A stretch of DNA of 16,000 bases from Symbiodinium natans (GCA_905221605.1 CAJNDS010002634.1:1554077-1570076), one strand, 5' to 3'. Positions 6,072 to 12,487 are shown, counted from the first letter of the stretch. The notes: generated by a model from the letters alone, not told the origin. Numbers and translations: made by a program.

Positions 6072-6289
6072 TCAGGTTTTAGGGTTTCGGGTTCAGGGTT
6101 TAGGGTGTGTAAAGTACACACCGCACCCCCTAGAACCCTCTCCCTAAGCCCCAATGAAGCCCCCAAACCCTAAACCCCTAAGGCTGACGTCCCAAAAAAC
6201 TCAACATCTTGCAAGCCGTGAAAAACTCCCAAAACCCCTATAGGGTTTAGGGTTTAGGGTTTAGGGATTTGGGTTTAGGGTTTAGGGTC
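6072..6289. repeat. G-type, C-type and palindromic junction
   Basis: 6072-6108 G-type; 6149-6185 C-type; at 6231-6248 aaaacccctatagggttt joins C-type to G-type with no spacer; then G-type to 6289. Confidence 0.9.
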
Positions 6290-6332
6290 AACCCGCAGAA
6301 ACCCTGAGCCCCCCAAGCCACCGTGGCGAAAG

Positions 6333-6386
6333 GTGGCGGCCGAGCTGGGCTTGTCGGTCCCCGGGCTATATGTGCTATTGAATCCG
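6333..6386 (+). CDS. Exon candidate
   Basis: Acceptor GTGGCGAAAG|GTG, donor AATCCG|GTGTTT, 54 nt, phase 0 to 0. The frame reads VAAELGLSVPGLYVLLNP with mostly G/C third positions. The protein is not recognised. Confidence 0.38.
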
Positions 6387-6387
6387 G

Positions 6388-6474
6388 TGTTTGGGGTTTG
6401 GGGGTTTGAGGAGGGTTTAGGGTTTCAAGGTTGAGGGTTTAGGGTTTATAGGGCTTAGGGTTCGCTGAGGGATT
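6388..6474 (+). repeat. TTTAGGG tract, degenerate
   Basis: gtttggggtttgggggtttg, then regular and tataggg units. Confidence 0.9.
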
Positions 6475-6508
6475 ACCACATGGCGGGCACCAGTATGTGG
6501 AGTAACAG

Positions 6509-6712
6509 GCCCGGAGGCGGTGGCTGACGATGATGATGACAGCCGCGAGCTTGTCTGGTGCGACCAGCCCGGCTTCGCTGACCCGGTGCACCATGGAGCA
6601 CTGCCAGATCCATCTCAGTGCCTTGGAGAGGGAGGTGCTGAAAGAGCCTGGCGCTGCCAAGCAGCCGACAGCCGAAATGCCTTTGAAGACAAGCCGATGG
6701 GCTTGGAGCAGA
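6509..6712 (+). CDS. Coding island with two competing frames
   Basis: This is one of the larger GC-rich unique islands. After TAACAG|GCC one frame reads MMMTAASLSGATSPASLTRC, then QIHLSALEREVLKEPGA, with strong third-position G/C, and ends at a TGA at 6713. The frame one base back reads VADDDDDSRELVWCDQPGF, also open. A minus frame is open too. The base composition favours a true exon; the first frame fits dinoflagellate codon use better. The protein is not recognised. Confidence 0.4.
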
Positions 6713-6714
6713 TG

Positions 6715-6803
6715 ACCCTAAGCCCTAAGCCCTAAGCCCTAAACCCTAAACCCTAAGCCCTAAGCCCTAAACCCTAAACCCTAAACCCTAAGCCCTAAAC
6801 CCT
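6715..6803 (-). repeat. CCCTAAG/CCCTAAA array
   Basis: Runs of CCCTAAG alternate with CCCTAAA. A two-unit CCCTAAA tract also lies at 7385-7403. Confidence 0.95.
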
Positions 6804-6900
6804 GCGAAACCGAAGGAGCCAGAACAGGAGCAGAGGCCCTGCAGTCGCAAGTAGCCCCCCAGCCGGGTTGGATGTTCAGGTTGAGGGCGTTGAGGGTGTA
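6804..6900 (+). CDS. Exon candidate, glutamate/glutamine-rich
   Basis: Directly after the CCCTAAA array. One frame reads CETEGARTGAEALQSQVAPQ and stops at TAG near 6899; another, after CCGAAG|GAG, reads EPEQEQRPCSRK then stops. Ambiguous. The stretch 6900-7010 after it has a small ctaggggacctagg / cccctaggtcc inverted repeat and a relic-like ccttttttggttcaaagg on the minus strand. Confidence 0.25.
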
Positions 6901-7011
6901 GGGCCTCAGTGGTTCATGCCCGCGTCTAGGGGACCTAGGACCCAGATTTGCCCCTAGGTCCTTAGGTTTAGGTTCCCATAACCTCCTTTGAACCAAAAAA
7001 GGCATCCTGTT

Positions 7012-7380
7012 TAATGTTGACCTCGTTTTAATAACCCCCCCCCCCCCGCGTCTCAATTGATTTTGGTTCCCGGCCGCCCGCCTATTGAGGGGGGGGGGGG
7101 GGGGGCAGGGCTGTTCTTAAGAAACCTGACCAGCCTGCACCCGTACCCTGAACCTACCTCACCTGGGGTTGGTTTCAGGGCTCCAGGCTCTAGTTCAAGG
7201 CCTGGGCAATCGCTTCAGAAGGGAAATTCTCTATGGGGGTCCGCCCGCCCCCCCCCTCCCCCACCGCCAAAAAAAGGGCCCTGGGCCGGGATTTCTGATT
7301 AGGGGGTTCATAATTGAGTTCCGGGTCCGAATTCTTTAATTACGGGGGGGGGGGGGGTTATAAAAAGCAGGTTAACATTA
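7012..7380. mobile_element. 370-bp inverted-repeat element with homopolymer arms
   Basis: The left arm taatgttgacctcg/ttttaataac followed by C13 (about 7035-7047) and then ggttcccgg is the inverted counterpart of the right arm: on the minus strand taatgttaacctgc/tttttataac, C14 (7344-7357 as G on +) and then ggacccgg. Arms are about 60-65 bp. The interior holds G17 (7089-7105) and a C-rich run near 7246-7262, which could also pair. Open frames on both strands here are readings of these tracts. It is interpreted as a non-autonomous fold-back element. Confidence 0.7.
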
Positions 7381-7436
7381 CTCAACCCTAAACCCTAAAC
7401 CCTGCTGAGTCTAGGGGACTGTAGATGTGACTTTAG

Positions 7437-7521
7437 GCCCAAGGCGCGAGCTGGGCTATGTTGCAATATCCTCCGTGAGAAGCTTGAGAGGGGCTTGCGA
7501 GAAAGCTTGTGCGCACACAAG
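7437..7521 (+). CDS. Exon candidate, charged helix
   Basis: Acceptor GTGACTTTAG|G, donor CACAAG|GTCCTG, 85 nt = one base plus 28 codons. The frame includes PKARAGLCCNILREKLERGL and ESLCAHK, an amphipathic helix. A CCCTAAA tract lies before it and the TTTTTAGGG array follows at 7536. The protein is not recognised. Confidence 0.42.
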
Positions 7522-7535
7522 GTCCTGTAAGCACC

Positions 7536-7858
7536 CTGTTTTGGGTGTTTAGGGTTTTTAGGGTTTTTAGGGTTTTTTGGGGTTTTTAGGGTTTTTAGGA
7601 TTTTTAGGGTTTTTTTTAAGGTTTTTAGGGTTTTTTTAAGGTTTTTAGGATTTTTAGGATTTTTAGGGTTTTTTAAGGTTTTTAGGGTTTTTAGGGTTTT
7701 AGGGTTTTTTAAGGTTTTTAGGGTTTCAGGGGTTTTAGGGTTTTTAGGGTTTTCAGGGTTTTCAGGGTTTTTGGGGCTTTTGGGGTTTTGGGGGGTTTTT
7801 AGGGTTTTGAGGGTTTTAAGGGTTTTTAGTGTTTTTAAGGTTTTAGGGTATTAGTTGT
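7536..7858 (+). repeat. T-expanded telomere-like array (TTTTTAGGG type)
   Basis: About 320 bp of variants built on 9-bp TTTTTAGGG, with units ranging from TTTTAGGG to TTTTTTTAAGG, plus TTTTCAGGG and TTTTGGGG. It is the most degenerate long array in the window. It is pyrimidine (T) rich with frequent TTTAG, which resembles serial 3' splice sites. Confidence 0.9.
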
Positions 7859-7965
7859 GAGAAGCAAGAGGTCTGTGAGACGCCGTCCGGGTGTAGGCCC
7901 GATCAAGATCTTAGGGTTTACTCTTGGCAACCCTACGCCCTAATCCCACAACCCTATGGACCCCC
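7859..7965 (+). CDS. Weak coding island
   Basis: Two frames are open: one reads CEKQEVCETPSGCRPDQ (cysteine-rich), the other VVRSKRSVRRRPGVGPIK. A possible acceptor is TATTAG|TT. I cannot choose; both may be chance. Confidence 0.18.
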
Positions 7966-8043
7966 AAGACCCTAAACCCTAAACCCCCCTAACCCCCCTA
8001 ACCCCCCTAACCCCCCTAACCCCCCTAACCCCCCCCCCCCCCC
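7966..8043 (-). repeat. C-expanded array (CCCCCCTAA) ending in C13
   Basis: A few CCCTAAA units are followed by five copies of a 9-bp aacccccct unit, ending in a pure C run at about 8031-8043. It is a local homogenisation of one variant. Confidence 0.9.
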
Positions 8044-8204
8044 ATATGCTCTAAACCCCATGTGCAGGCAGGTGCGAACAGCCTGCAATGCAATCAAGTC
8101 TCAGCGTTTTTTCCACCCAACGCCGGAACCCTGAACCCTAAACCATATTCCTTTGACGCCACTTGCAGAGACCCTCGTAAATGCTTTACACCGAGCCCTC
8201 ATCC
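8044..8204. other. Island with short frames on both strands
   Basis: The + frame after CATGTGCAG|GCA reads AGANSLQCNQ then meets a GT; it stays open through degenerate repeat to a TAA at about 8220. The minus frame GLGVKHLRGSLQVASKEYG is equally good. No call is made. Confidence 0.2.
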
Positions 8205-8420
8205 GAAACCCTAAGCCCTAAAACTTAACCTTCCAAGCCTTTCACCCGAAACCGACACCTGTAGCCCTAAACCCGAGACCCTGAGCCCTAAACCCTAAAC
8301 CCTAAACCCTAAACCCTAAACCCTAAACGCTAAACCCTAAACCCTAAACCCTAAACCCTAAACCCTAAACCCTAAACCCTAAACCCTAAACCCTAAACCC
8401 TAAACCCCAATTCCTAAACC
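8205..8420 (-). repeat. CCCTAAA array, one of the longest regular runs
   Basis: 8286-8407 holds about 17 nearly perfect 7-bp units with one CGCTAAA variant at 8326-8332. The flanks are degenerate (CCCGAAA, CCCTAAG, CCCCAAA). Confidence 0.95.
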
Positions 8421-8459
8421 CCAAACCTTGCAAGCCCTAAGCAGCCCTGAGATCTCAAG

Positions 8460-8510
8460 GATGAACAGGCGACGGCTGGCATCAAACGAATGGCCGAGGC
8501 CGTTGGCAAC
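8460..8510 (+). CDS. Short exon candidate
   Basis: Acceptor AGATCTCAAG|GAT, with TGA just upstream in frame. The frame reads DEQATAGIKRMAEAVGN, and the tail meets a GT (GCC|GTTGGC) or a GC. It is helix-like and not recognised. CCCTAAA arrays stand on both sides. Confidence 0.33.
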
Positions 8511-8570
8511 CCTAAACCCTAAACCCTAAACCCTAAACCCTAAACCCTAAACCCTAAACCCTAAACCCTA
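8508..8570 (-). repeat. CCCTAAA array
   Basis: Nine near-perfect units directly behind the short exon candidate. Confidence 0.95.
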
Positions 8571-8575
8571 CCCCC

Positions 8576-8725
8576 GAAGCCCATTTGTTTGAGGAAGCTT
8601 TGCCTTTCCGGAATGGCTGGCTGGTTGGGGTTTGGGGCTCGGAGGCTCCACCTTTGCCCTTCGGTCCGGCGTTTTTGAGTTTGTTGAGGCTTGTGATTAG
8701 GCTGTTTGCAACCCCGAAACCCTAA
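8576..8725 (+). CDS. Open island between arrays
   Basis: The frame is open for 49 codons, including EAHLFEEALPFRNGWLVGVW and, later, PFGPAFLSLLRLVIRLF, before a TAA in the next repeat. The preceding acceptor (CCCCCGAAG) is poor. A donor may lie at CTG|GTTGGGG near 8620. Uncertain. Confidence 0.28.
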   Translation, partial: EAHLFEEALPFRNGWLVGVWGSEAPPLPFGPAFLSLLRLVIRLFATPKP

Positions 8726-8761
8726 ACTCTAATCCCTGGTGGTATGTGTCTCTCTGTTGAG

Positions 8762-8811
8762 GAGAAGGTTGCAGACTTGGATCATGTGCAAGATGGTGTT
8801 TGCGTGCTCGG
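8762..8811 (+). CDS. Exon candidate with strong acceptor
   Basis: Acceptor TGTGTCTCTCTGTTGAG|GAG has a good pyrimidine tract. The frame reads EKVADLDHVQDGVCVL, and the donor is CTCGG|GTGGGG. The length is 50 nt, ending in phase 2. The protein is not recognised. Confidence 0.42.
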
Positions 8812-8816
8812 GTGGG

Positions 8817-8998
8817 GGTAACCCCTGAACCCTGAACCCTAACCCCTAAACCCCAAACCTTGAACTAAACCCTCAACCCTGCACCCTGAACCCTAACCCC
8901 TAAACCCTAAACCCTAAACCCTAAACCCTAAACCCTAAACCCTAAACCCTAAACCCTAAACCCTAAACCCTAAACCCTAACCTTGAACTCAACCCTCA
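8817..8998 (-). repeat. CCCTAAA array with internal duplication
   Basis: The degenerate left part contains two copies of a gaaccctaacccctaaaccc block (near 8835 and 8889). The right part, 8895-8980, is regular. Confidence 0.92.
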
Positions 8999-9048
8999 GC
9001 CCACGTGTCGGCCCCCGAAGCCACTCCCCGAAGCCATAGCTCACGCAG

Positions 9049-9096
9049 GCAGCCGAAGAGGCTGCACAAGCTGCCAGCTCCCTCGGCTGCGTTTTG
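9049..9096 (+). CDS. Exon candidate, alanine-rich
   Basis: Acceptor AGCTCACGCAG|GCA, frame AAEEAAQAASSLGCVL (16 codons), donor GTTTTG|GTTAGGGC, where the CTTAGGG array begins. Alternative frames from the upstream AG at about 8999 (HVSAPEATPRSHSS, or RPPKPLPEAIAHAGS) are also open, so the frame is uncertain. Confidence 0.33.
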
Positions 9097-9217
9097 GTTA
9101 GGGCTTAGGGCTTAGGGCTTAGGGCTTAGGGCTTAGGGCTTAGGGCTTAGGGCTTAGGGCTTAGGGCTTAGGGCTTAGGGTTTAGGGATTAGGGTTTAGG
9201 GTTTAGGGTTTAGGGTT
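9097..9217 (+). repeat. CTTAGGG array passing into TTTAGGG
   Basis: 9104-9180 is 11 uninterrupted copies of the variant CTTAGGG; 9181-9217 is ordinary TTTAGGG. The boundary is sharp. Confidence 0.95.
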
Positions 9218-9400
9218 AGTGTGAGGGCTCGGGGTGTAGGGTGTACCTGGGACTCTATTTTCCTACGATGTAGCAACTACCCCTTATATAACTAGTAGGC
9301 AGACCCATACAACTGTAGGTAAATAGGTTTACGGGTTGACGCGTTTGTAGTTTGAGGGTTTAAGGGTGTAGCGCTGAAGGCTCAGGGCTTTAAGCGCAGT
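9218..9400. other. Unique stretch without clear gene
   Basis: Stop codons occur in all + frames. Only scattered degenerate repeat units are seen. Confidence 0.4.
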
Positions 9401-9510
9401 GTGCCCGCCAGTTCGCCCATCCATCTTACGGACAACGAAAACGACGCCCGGACACCGTCAAAGCATCAAGCCAACACCCGAAAAGATGGCATCTATGCTA
9501 TAGTAACTAA
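9401..9510 (+). CDS. Possible exon, hydrophilic
   Basis: One frame reads IHLTDNENDARTPSKHQA and then RKDGIYAIVTN. It stays open through 9661 but crosses the better-supported frame that starts at 9518. It could be an upstream exon or chance. Confidence 0.22.
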
Positions 9511-9517
9511 CCTGCAG

Positions 9518-9636
9518 CTGTCCGGAAGTACTACCCTGAAGCTTTTGGCTTTAGGGCTCTCGGTGCCTTCGAGTACAAGAGCGCTGAATGTAGGTTTGCA
9601 GTCTATGGGTTCCCGAATGTCCCTCCGAAGAAGTAG
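9518..9636 (+). CDS. Terminal exon candidate with stop codon
   Basis: The acceptor region is textbook: a branch-site-like TAACTAAC six bases before CTGCAG|CT. After two bases the frame gives 38 codons including VRKYYPEAFGFRALGAFEYK and SAECRFAVYGFPNVPPKK, then TAG (9634-9636) and a second TAG. It is rich in aromatic residues and looks like the end of a folded domain. I do not recognise the family. The in-frame TAA at 9508 lies in the proposed intron. The stretch 9637-9785 would be 3' untranslated or intergenic, and I see nothing else in it. Confidence 0.48.
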
Positions 9637-9785
9637 TAGACCCGCAAAGCCCGGGAGATGACAGAAACCCTCAAGGACTAAGACATCAGAAGCCCCTCAA
9701 AGACTCCTGACACAACCTCCAGTAATGCACCCACACCTCTTAAGCCCTCAACCTCCCTGCCAAACTGTGTCAAGTTCACAGGGCC

Positions 9786-9936
9786 ATGACCCCTAGACCC
9801 TAGCCCTAAACCCTAGACCCTCAACCCTAAACCCTAAACCCTAAAGCCTAAACCCTAAACCCTAAACCCCAAACCCCAAACCCCAAACCCCAAACCCCAA
9901 ACCCTAAACCCTAAACCCTAAACCCTAAACCCCCCC
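9786..9936 (-). repeat. CCCTAAA array with CCCCAAA block
   Basis: It is degenerate on the left (CCCTAGA). A run of five CCCCAAA units at about 9867-9903 is flanked by CCCTAAA units. Confidence 0.95.
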
Positions 9937-9963
9937 AAGCCCCAAAGGCCTTGAGCTGCCAAG

Positions 9964-10038
9964 GTGCTGGTGCTACGTCGCAGACAGTCCTACTCATCAA
10001 CTCTCGCAAGAGGCTGGGGCCGCATTCGGCCCCATAGG
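9964..10038 (+). CDS. Exon candidate between opposed arrays
   Basis: Acceptor TTGAGCTGCCAAG|G, donor ATAGG|GTTTAGGG (first unit of the array). After one base the frame reads CWCYVADSPTHQLSQEAG and ends AAFGPI. A second open frame (VLVLRRRQSYSSTLARG) exists. The protein is not recognised. Confidence 0.36.
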
Positions 10039-10107
10039 GTTTAGGGTTTAGGGTTTAGGGTTTAGGGTTTAGGGTTTAGGGTTTAGGGTTTAGGGTTTAG
10101 GGTTTAG
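10036..10107 (+). repeat. TTTAGGG array, regular
   Basis: About ten perfect units. It abuts exon candidates at both ends, so in the exon model it would be almost the entire intron. Confidence 0.95.
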
Positions 10108-10180
10108 GGCCGTGATCCATTCCGGTAGAATGGTCCCCTTCTGGGGCGTGCCCAAAGACCTGAGGATGTTAGGGGACAAT
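10108..10180 (+). CDS. Exon candidate starting inside a repeat unit
   Basis: The last array unit supplies the acceptor TTTAG|GGCC. The frame reads AVIHSGRMVPFWGVPKDLRM and then a TAG at 10181. A possible non-canonical GA donor lies at CTGAG|GATG. If both this and 9964-10038 are real, the intron of about 70 nt is pure TTTAGGG. Confidence 0.34.
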
Positions 10181-10440
10181 TAGGCTCGCGCAGGGCTTAG
10201 GGGTTCGGCCCCATTTTTTTGGGGGGGGGGGGGGGGGGGGTGCGCGAAACTTAGAACAGTGCCCGAGCACGGGACTCGCGCTTAGGGAGTCCTGCATCCT
10301 AAAACCTTAAAGTCCCAATCAAGAAGCACCAACCCCTTCAACCCAGAGCGCATGTCGCCCTAAACCCGAAACCCAAACCCTAAACGCTCACCCAGCCCCC
10401 GCCCCCTGAAAGCCCAACAACAAAACAAGCGCAAGAACAA
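10181..10440. other. Island with T7G20 homopolymer
   Basis: It contains ggcccca, T7 (10214-10220) and G20 (10221-10240), the longest homopolymer in the window. Around 10310-10400 a frame is open (SPNQEAPTPSTQSAC...) through degenerate repeat to a TGA. Nothing else is seen. Confidence 0.4.
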
Positions 10441-10442
10441 CA

Positions 10443-10572
10443 CCCTAAACCCCAAACCCCAAACCCCAAACCCTAAACCCTAAACCCTAAACCCTAAACC
10501 CTAAACCCTAAACCCTAAACCCTAAACCCTAAACCCTAAACCCTAAACCCTAAACCCTAAACCCTAAACCCA
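10443..10572 (-). repeat. CCCTAAA array, long and regular
   Basis: About 18 units; the first three or so are CCCCAAA, the rest perfect CCCTAAA. Confidence 0.95.
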
Positions 10573-10580
10573 TTCGAGGA

Positions 10581-10659
10581 TCCTGCGGTTCCGGGGCTTC
10601 CGGGGTTGGGGATGCAAGCGGCAAAGTCTTCAATTCAGGAAGGAGAGACTCAAGGGGGT
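10581..10659 (+). CDS. Exon candidate, glycine/proline-rich
   Basis: Acceptor ACCCATTCGAG|GAT immediately behind the array; frame DPAVPGLPGLGMQAAKSSIQ then EGETQGG. A GT (GGG|GTTGAA) occurs before the in-frame TGA. The minus strand also has an open frame here (LPELKTLPLASPTPEAPE), so strand is not certain. Confidence 0.33.
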
Positions 10660-10705
10660 TGAACGAGGTTGCGGGGTTTCAGGGATGAAAGGAGCACGTT
10701 TCCAT

Positions 10706-10778
10706 AAATCCTGAGCCCTAAACCCTAAACCCTAAACCCGAAGCCCTCAACCCTTAACCCTAAACCCTAAACCCTATG
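10706..10778 (-). repeat. CCCTAAA tract
   Basis: Degenerate units. It is followed after 45 unique bases by an opposed TTTAGGG tract. Confidence 0.9.
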
Positions 10779-10823
10779 GTTCAGGCCTGAAACAATCGTA
10801 AGGTTCAAGGGGGAAGTGTTTGG

Positions 10824-10888
10824 CTTAGGGTTTAGGGTGTAGGGTTCAGGGTTTAGGGTTTGGGGTTTAGGGCTTATGGTTTAGGATT
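10824..10888 (+). repeat. TTTAGGG tract, degenerate
   Basis: Units TTTAGGG, TGTAGGG, TTCAGGG and TTTGGGG. The island 10889-11020 after it has only a short minus frame (GFMGIGASCWKSNKFSLLF), which is not called. Confidence 0.9.
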
Positions 10889-11023
10889 CCCGCCAACTAT
10901 TGCTAGCCAAGGGGGGTTTCAAAAGCTGAATAAGAGGGAAAACTTGTTGGATTTCCAGCAACTCGCCCCTATGCCCATAAACCCCTGAATAACACAGCCG
11001 CTAGAATCCTAGAAGCACCCTCG

Positions 11024-11140
11024 GACCCTAAACCCTAAACCCTCAAACCCCAAACCCTAAACCCTAAACCCTAAACCCTAAACCCCAAACCCCAAACCCC
11101 AAACCCTAAACCCTAAACCCTAAACCCTACCTAAACCCGC
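11024..11140 (-). repeat. CCCTAAA array with CCCCAAA block
   Basis: Regular units with three consecutive CCCCAAA copies at about 11083-11106, the same type of local block as at 9867-9903. Confidence 0.95.
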
Positions 11141-11168
11141 AAGCCATAAAGCCCTAATCCGCGCTCAG

Positions 11169-11233
11169 GAATGGAGACCTCTTTGCTTGCGAGATGTCTC
11201 TTTGCCTTCAGCGGCCCTCTGGCCGATGAGTTG
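11169..11233 (+). CDS. Exon candidate
   Basis: Acceptor AATCCGCGCTCAG|GA, donor GAGTTG|GTGGGTTTAGGG. After two bases the frame reads METSLLARCLFAFSGPLADE, 21 codons ending in phase 0. It is leucine-rich and helical. The next candidates at 11438 and 11519 are similar in character, so a helical-repeat protein is possible, but no family is recognised. Confidence 0.42.
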
Positions 11234-11303
11234 GTGGGTTTAGGGTTTAGGGTTTAGGGTTTAGGGTTTAGGGTTTAGGGTTTAGGGTTTAAGGTTTAAG
11301 GTT
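11234..11303 (+). repeat. TTTAGGG array
   Basis: About nine regular units starting at the proposed donor of the preceding exon. The stretch 11304-11430 holds scattered degenerate units only. Confidence 0.95.
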
Positions 11304-11437
11304 AAGTACTCAGGGCTGAGGGCCTTAAGGGTTTAGGGATGTTGAGGGGTAGAAGGGTACTTAAAAGGTGTTCAAGAAGCGCGTGACATAGGGGCTTAGC
11401 GTCCTTAAAGAAAAACTCGGAACCCTAAACTCGCAAG

Positions 11438-11482
11438 GAAGTCTTACTGAGGATCCTCCAATGTGTGGAACCCCTTTTCCGG
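11438..11482 (+). CDS. Exon candidate, 45 nt
   Basis: Acceptor CCCTAAACTCGCAAG|GAA includes a branch-like CTAAAC. Frame EVLLRILQCVEPLFR, donor TTCCGG|GTATCA. Phase 0 to 0, an amphipathic leucine-rich helix. Confidence 0.42.
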
Positions 11483-11518
11483 GTATCAGTGTTGTTTCCC
11501 TTGTTGGGGTTTACATAG

Positions 11519-11597
11519 AGTTCGGAAGGTCATGGAATAGCCTCGGTTGACCCCTCTCCTGCCCTGCCTGGAATGGCTTGCCGAGTGTTCGATCTGA
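11519..11597 (+). CDS. Exon candidate, leucine/proline-containing
   Basis: The frame reads GHGIASVDPSPALPGMACRV and then FDLSE, with high third-position G/C. Acceptor options are GGGGTTTACATAG|AGT (11519) or TTCGGAAG|GT (11529). The donor CTGA|GTGAGA is strong. The gap to the 11438-11482 candidate is only 36 nt, too short for an ordinary intron, so the two may not both be right. Confidence 0.38.
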
Positions 11598-11608
11598 GTG
11601 AGACTGTG

Positions 11609-11660
11609 TTTAGGGTTTAGGGTTTAGGGTTTAGGGTTTAGGGTTTAGGGTTTAGGGTTT
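11609..11660 (+). repeat. TTTAGGG array
   Basis: Seven regular units. Confidence 0.95.
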
Positions 11661-11670
11661 CACTCTGTAG

Positions 11671-12014
11671 GAGTTGCGCGCTTCCTGCTGATAGGCTCCG
11701 ATGCCGTCGAAGAGGGGTTTGTTTCAATCGTCTCCCTCAGTCAAAGGGGTTCCTACAGTAGGGAGCCAGCCTGGCCTATGGGCAGACAGGCAAATGCAAG
11801 CTGGGTAGGCATGGATGTAGTGACAAATGTGGTGTATTGCTGCGAAAAGCCAATATTCACCCCTCCAAGAGGGTGGGGCCGGGGCGGTTATGTTACAGAG
11901 CTTTTTACTTGGTTTGGGTGTAACCTCCGAAGCATGAGGCAGAATGTAGCTCACTATTTTGTAGGGTTTGGGGTTGGAAGTGTAAAGCCTTCACCTCCAC
12001 GACAGCGGCAGAAC
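11671..12014 (+). CDS. Longest credible open island; exon candidate at its 5' end
   Basis: After ACTCTGTAG|GA the frame is open for 114 codons to TGA at 12015. The start, VARFLLIGSDAVEEGFVSIV, is the most coding-like part; a GT occurs at ATC|GTCTCC near 11730. Downstream it reads NASWVGMDVVTNVVYCCEKP and ELFTWFGCNLRSMRQNV. A 76-codon minus frame overlaps. It may contain one or two exons rather than a single long one. Confidence 0.35.
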
Positions 12015-12069
12015 TGATCAAAGCAGAAGGGAGCTCATCACTCAGCCAGGAGCCCTCCACGCCTCAGTT

Positions 12070-12150
12070 CAGGGTTTAGGGTTGTAGGGTTGTAGGGTTG
12101 TAGGGTTGTAGGGTACTAGTGTCTGGTATTTGGGGTCTAGTTGGGTTTAG
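12070..12150 (+). repeat. TTGTAGGG variant array
   Basis: Four tandem copies of the 8-bp gggttgta, then degenerate units. The complementary variant (ctacaaccct) occurs in the C-type array at 12395-12425, so the two can pair. Confidence 0.9.
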
Positions 12151-12159
12151 GGTACTGAG

Positions 12160-12380
12160 GTCGCGTGCGGTTTGGCGTTCTGATTGCGTTTTACGTTGTG
12201 GGCCGTATAGTCCCCAATAACAGGGAGCGCGTTGGATGTTACGGTTACGAGCTGCACTCAGGCATCCGACCACTGGCTGGGAATACCACGCTGGTGTCAG
12301 TGACTTGGCTGTTCTTAGAGTATTTGTGTCTTCTTGGGGGGATACTGAAAGGTTTGAACCTCACAACCTTAAAACCCTAA
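12160..12380 (+). CDS. Exon candidate with two hydrophobic segments
   Basis: Acceptor TTTAGGGTACTGAG|GT. The frame is open to TAA at 12378-12380. It has a hydrophobic stretch RFGVLIAFYVVGRIV, a polar loop with ERVGCYGYELHSG, and a second stretch LVSVTWLFLEYLCLLGGIL. If coding, it looks like part of a membrane protein with a hairpin of two segments. The tail reads into repeat, so the true 3' edge is earlier. The family is not recognised. Confidence 0.38.
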
Positions 12381-12459
12381 ACCCTAAACCCTAACTCCCT
12401 ACAACCCTAAAACCCTACAACACCTAAACCCTAAACCCTAAACCCTAAACCCTAAATCC
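12363..12459 (-). repeat. CCCTAAA array with CTACAACCCT variants
   Basis: Mixed units; the ccctacaa variants mirror the TTGTAGGG array at 12070. Confidence 0.9.
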
Positions 12460-12487
12460 CGGAACCTTCGCCCTGACCCCTGCTCAG

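Noticed and set aside
7057-7302. 81-codon frame with glycine and proline runs, and the opposed 91-codon frame
   Set aside because: They lie inside the 370-bp fold-back element and translate its homopolymers.
8205-8420. A true chromosome end
   Set aside because: The arrays are internal, short, in both orientations and flanked by unique DNA on both sides; no array runs to a window edge for long.
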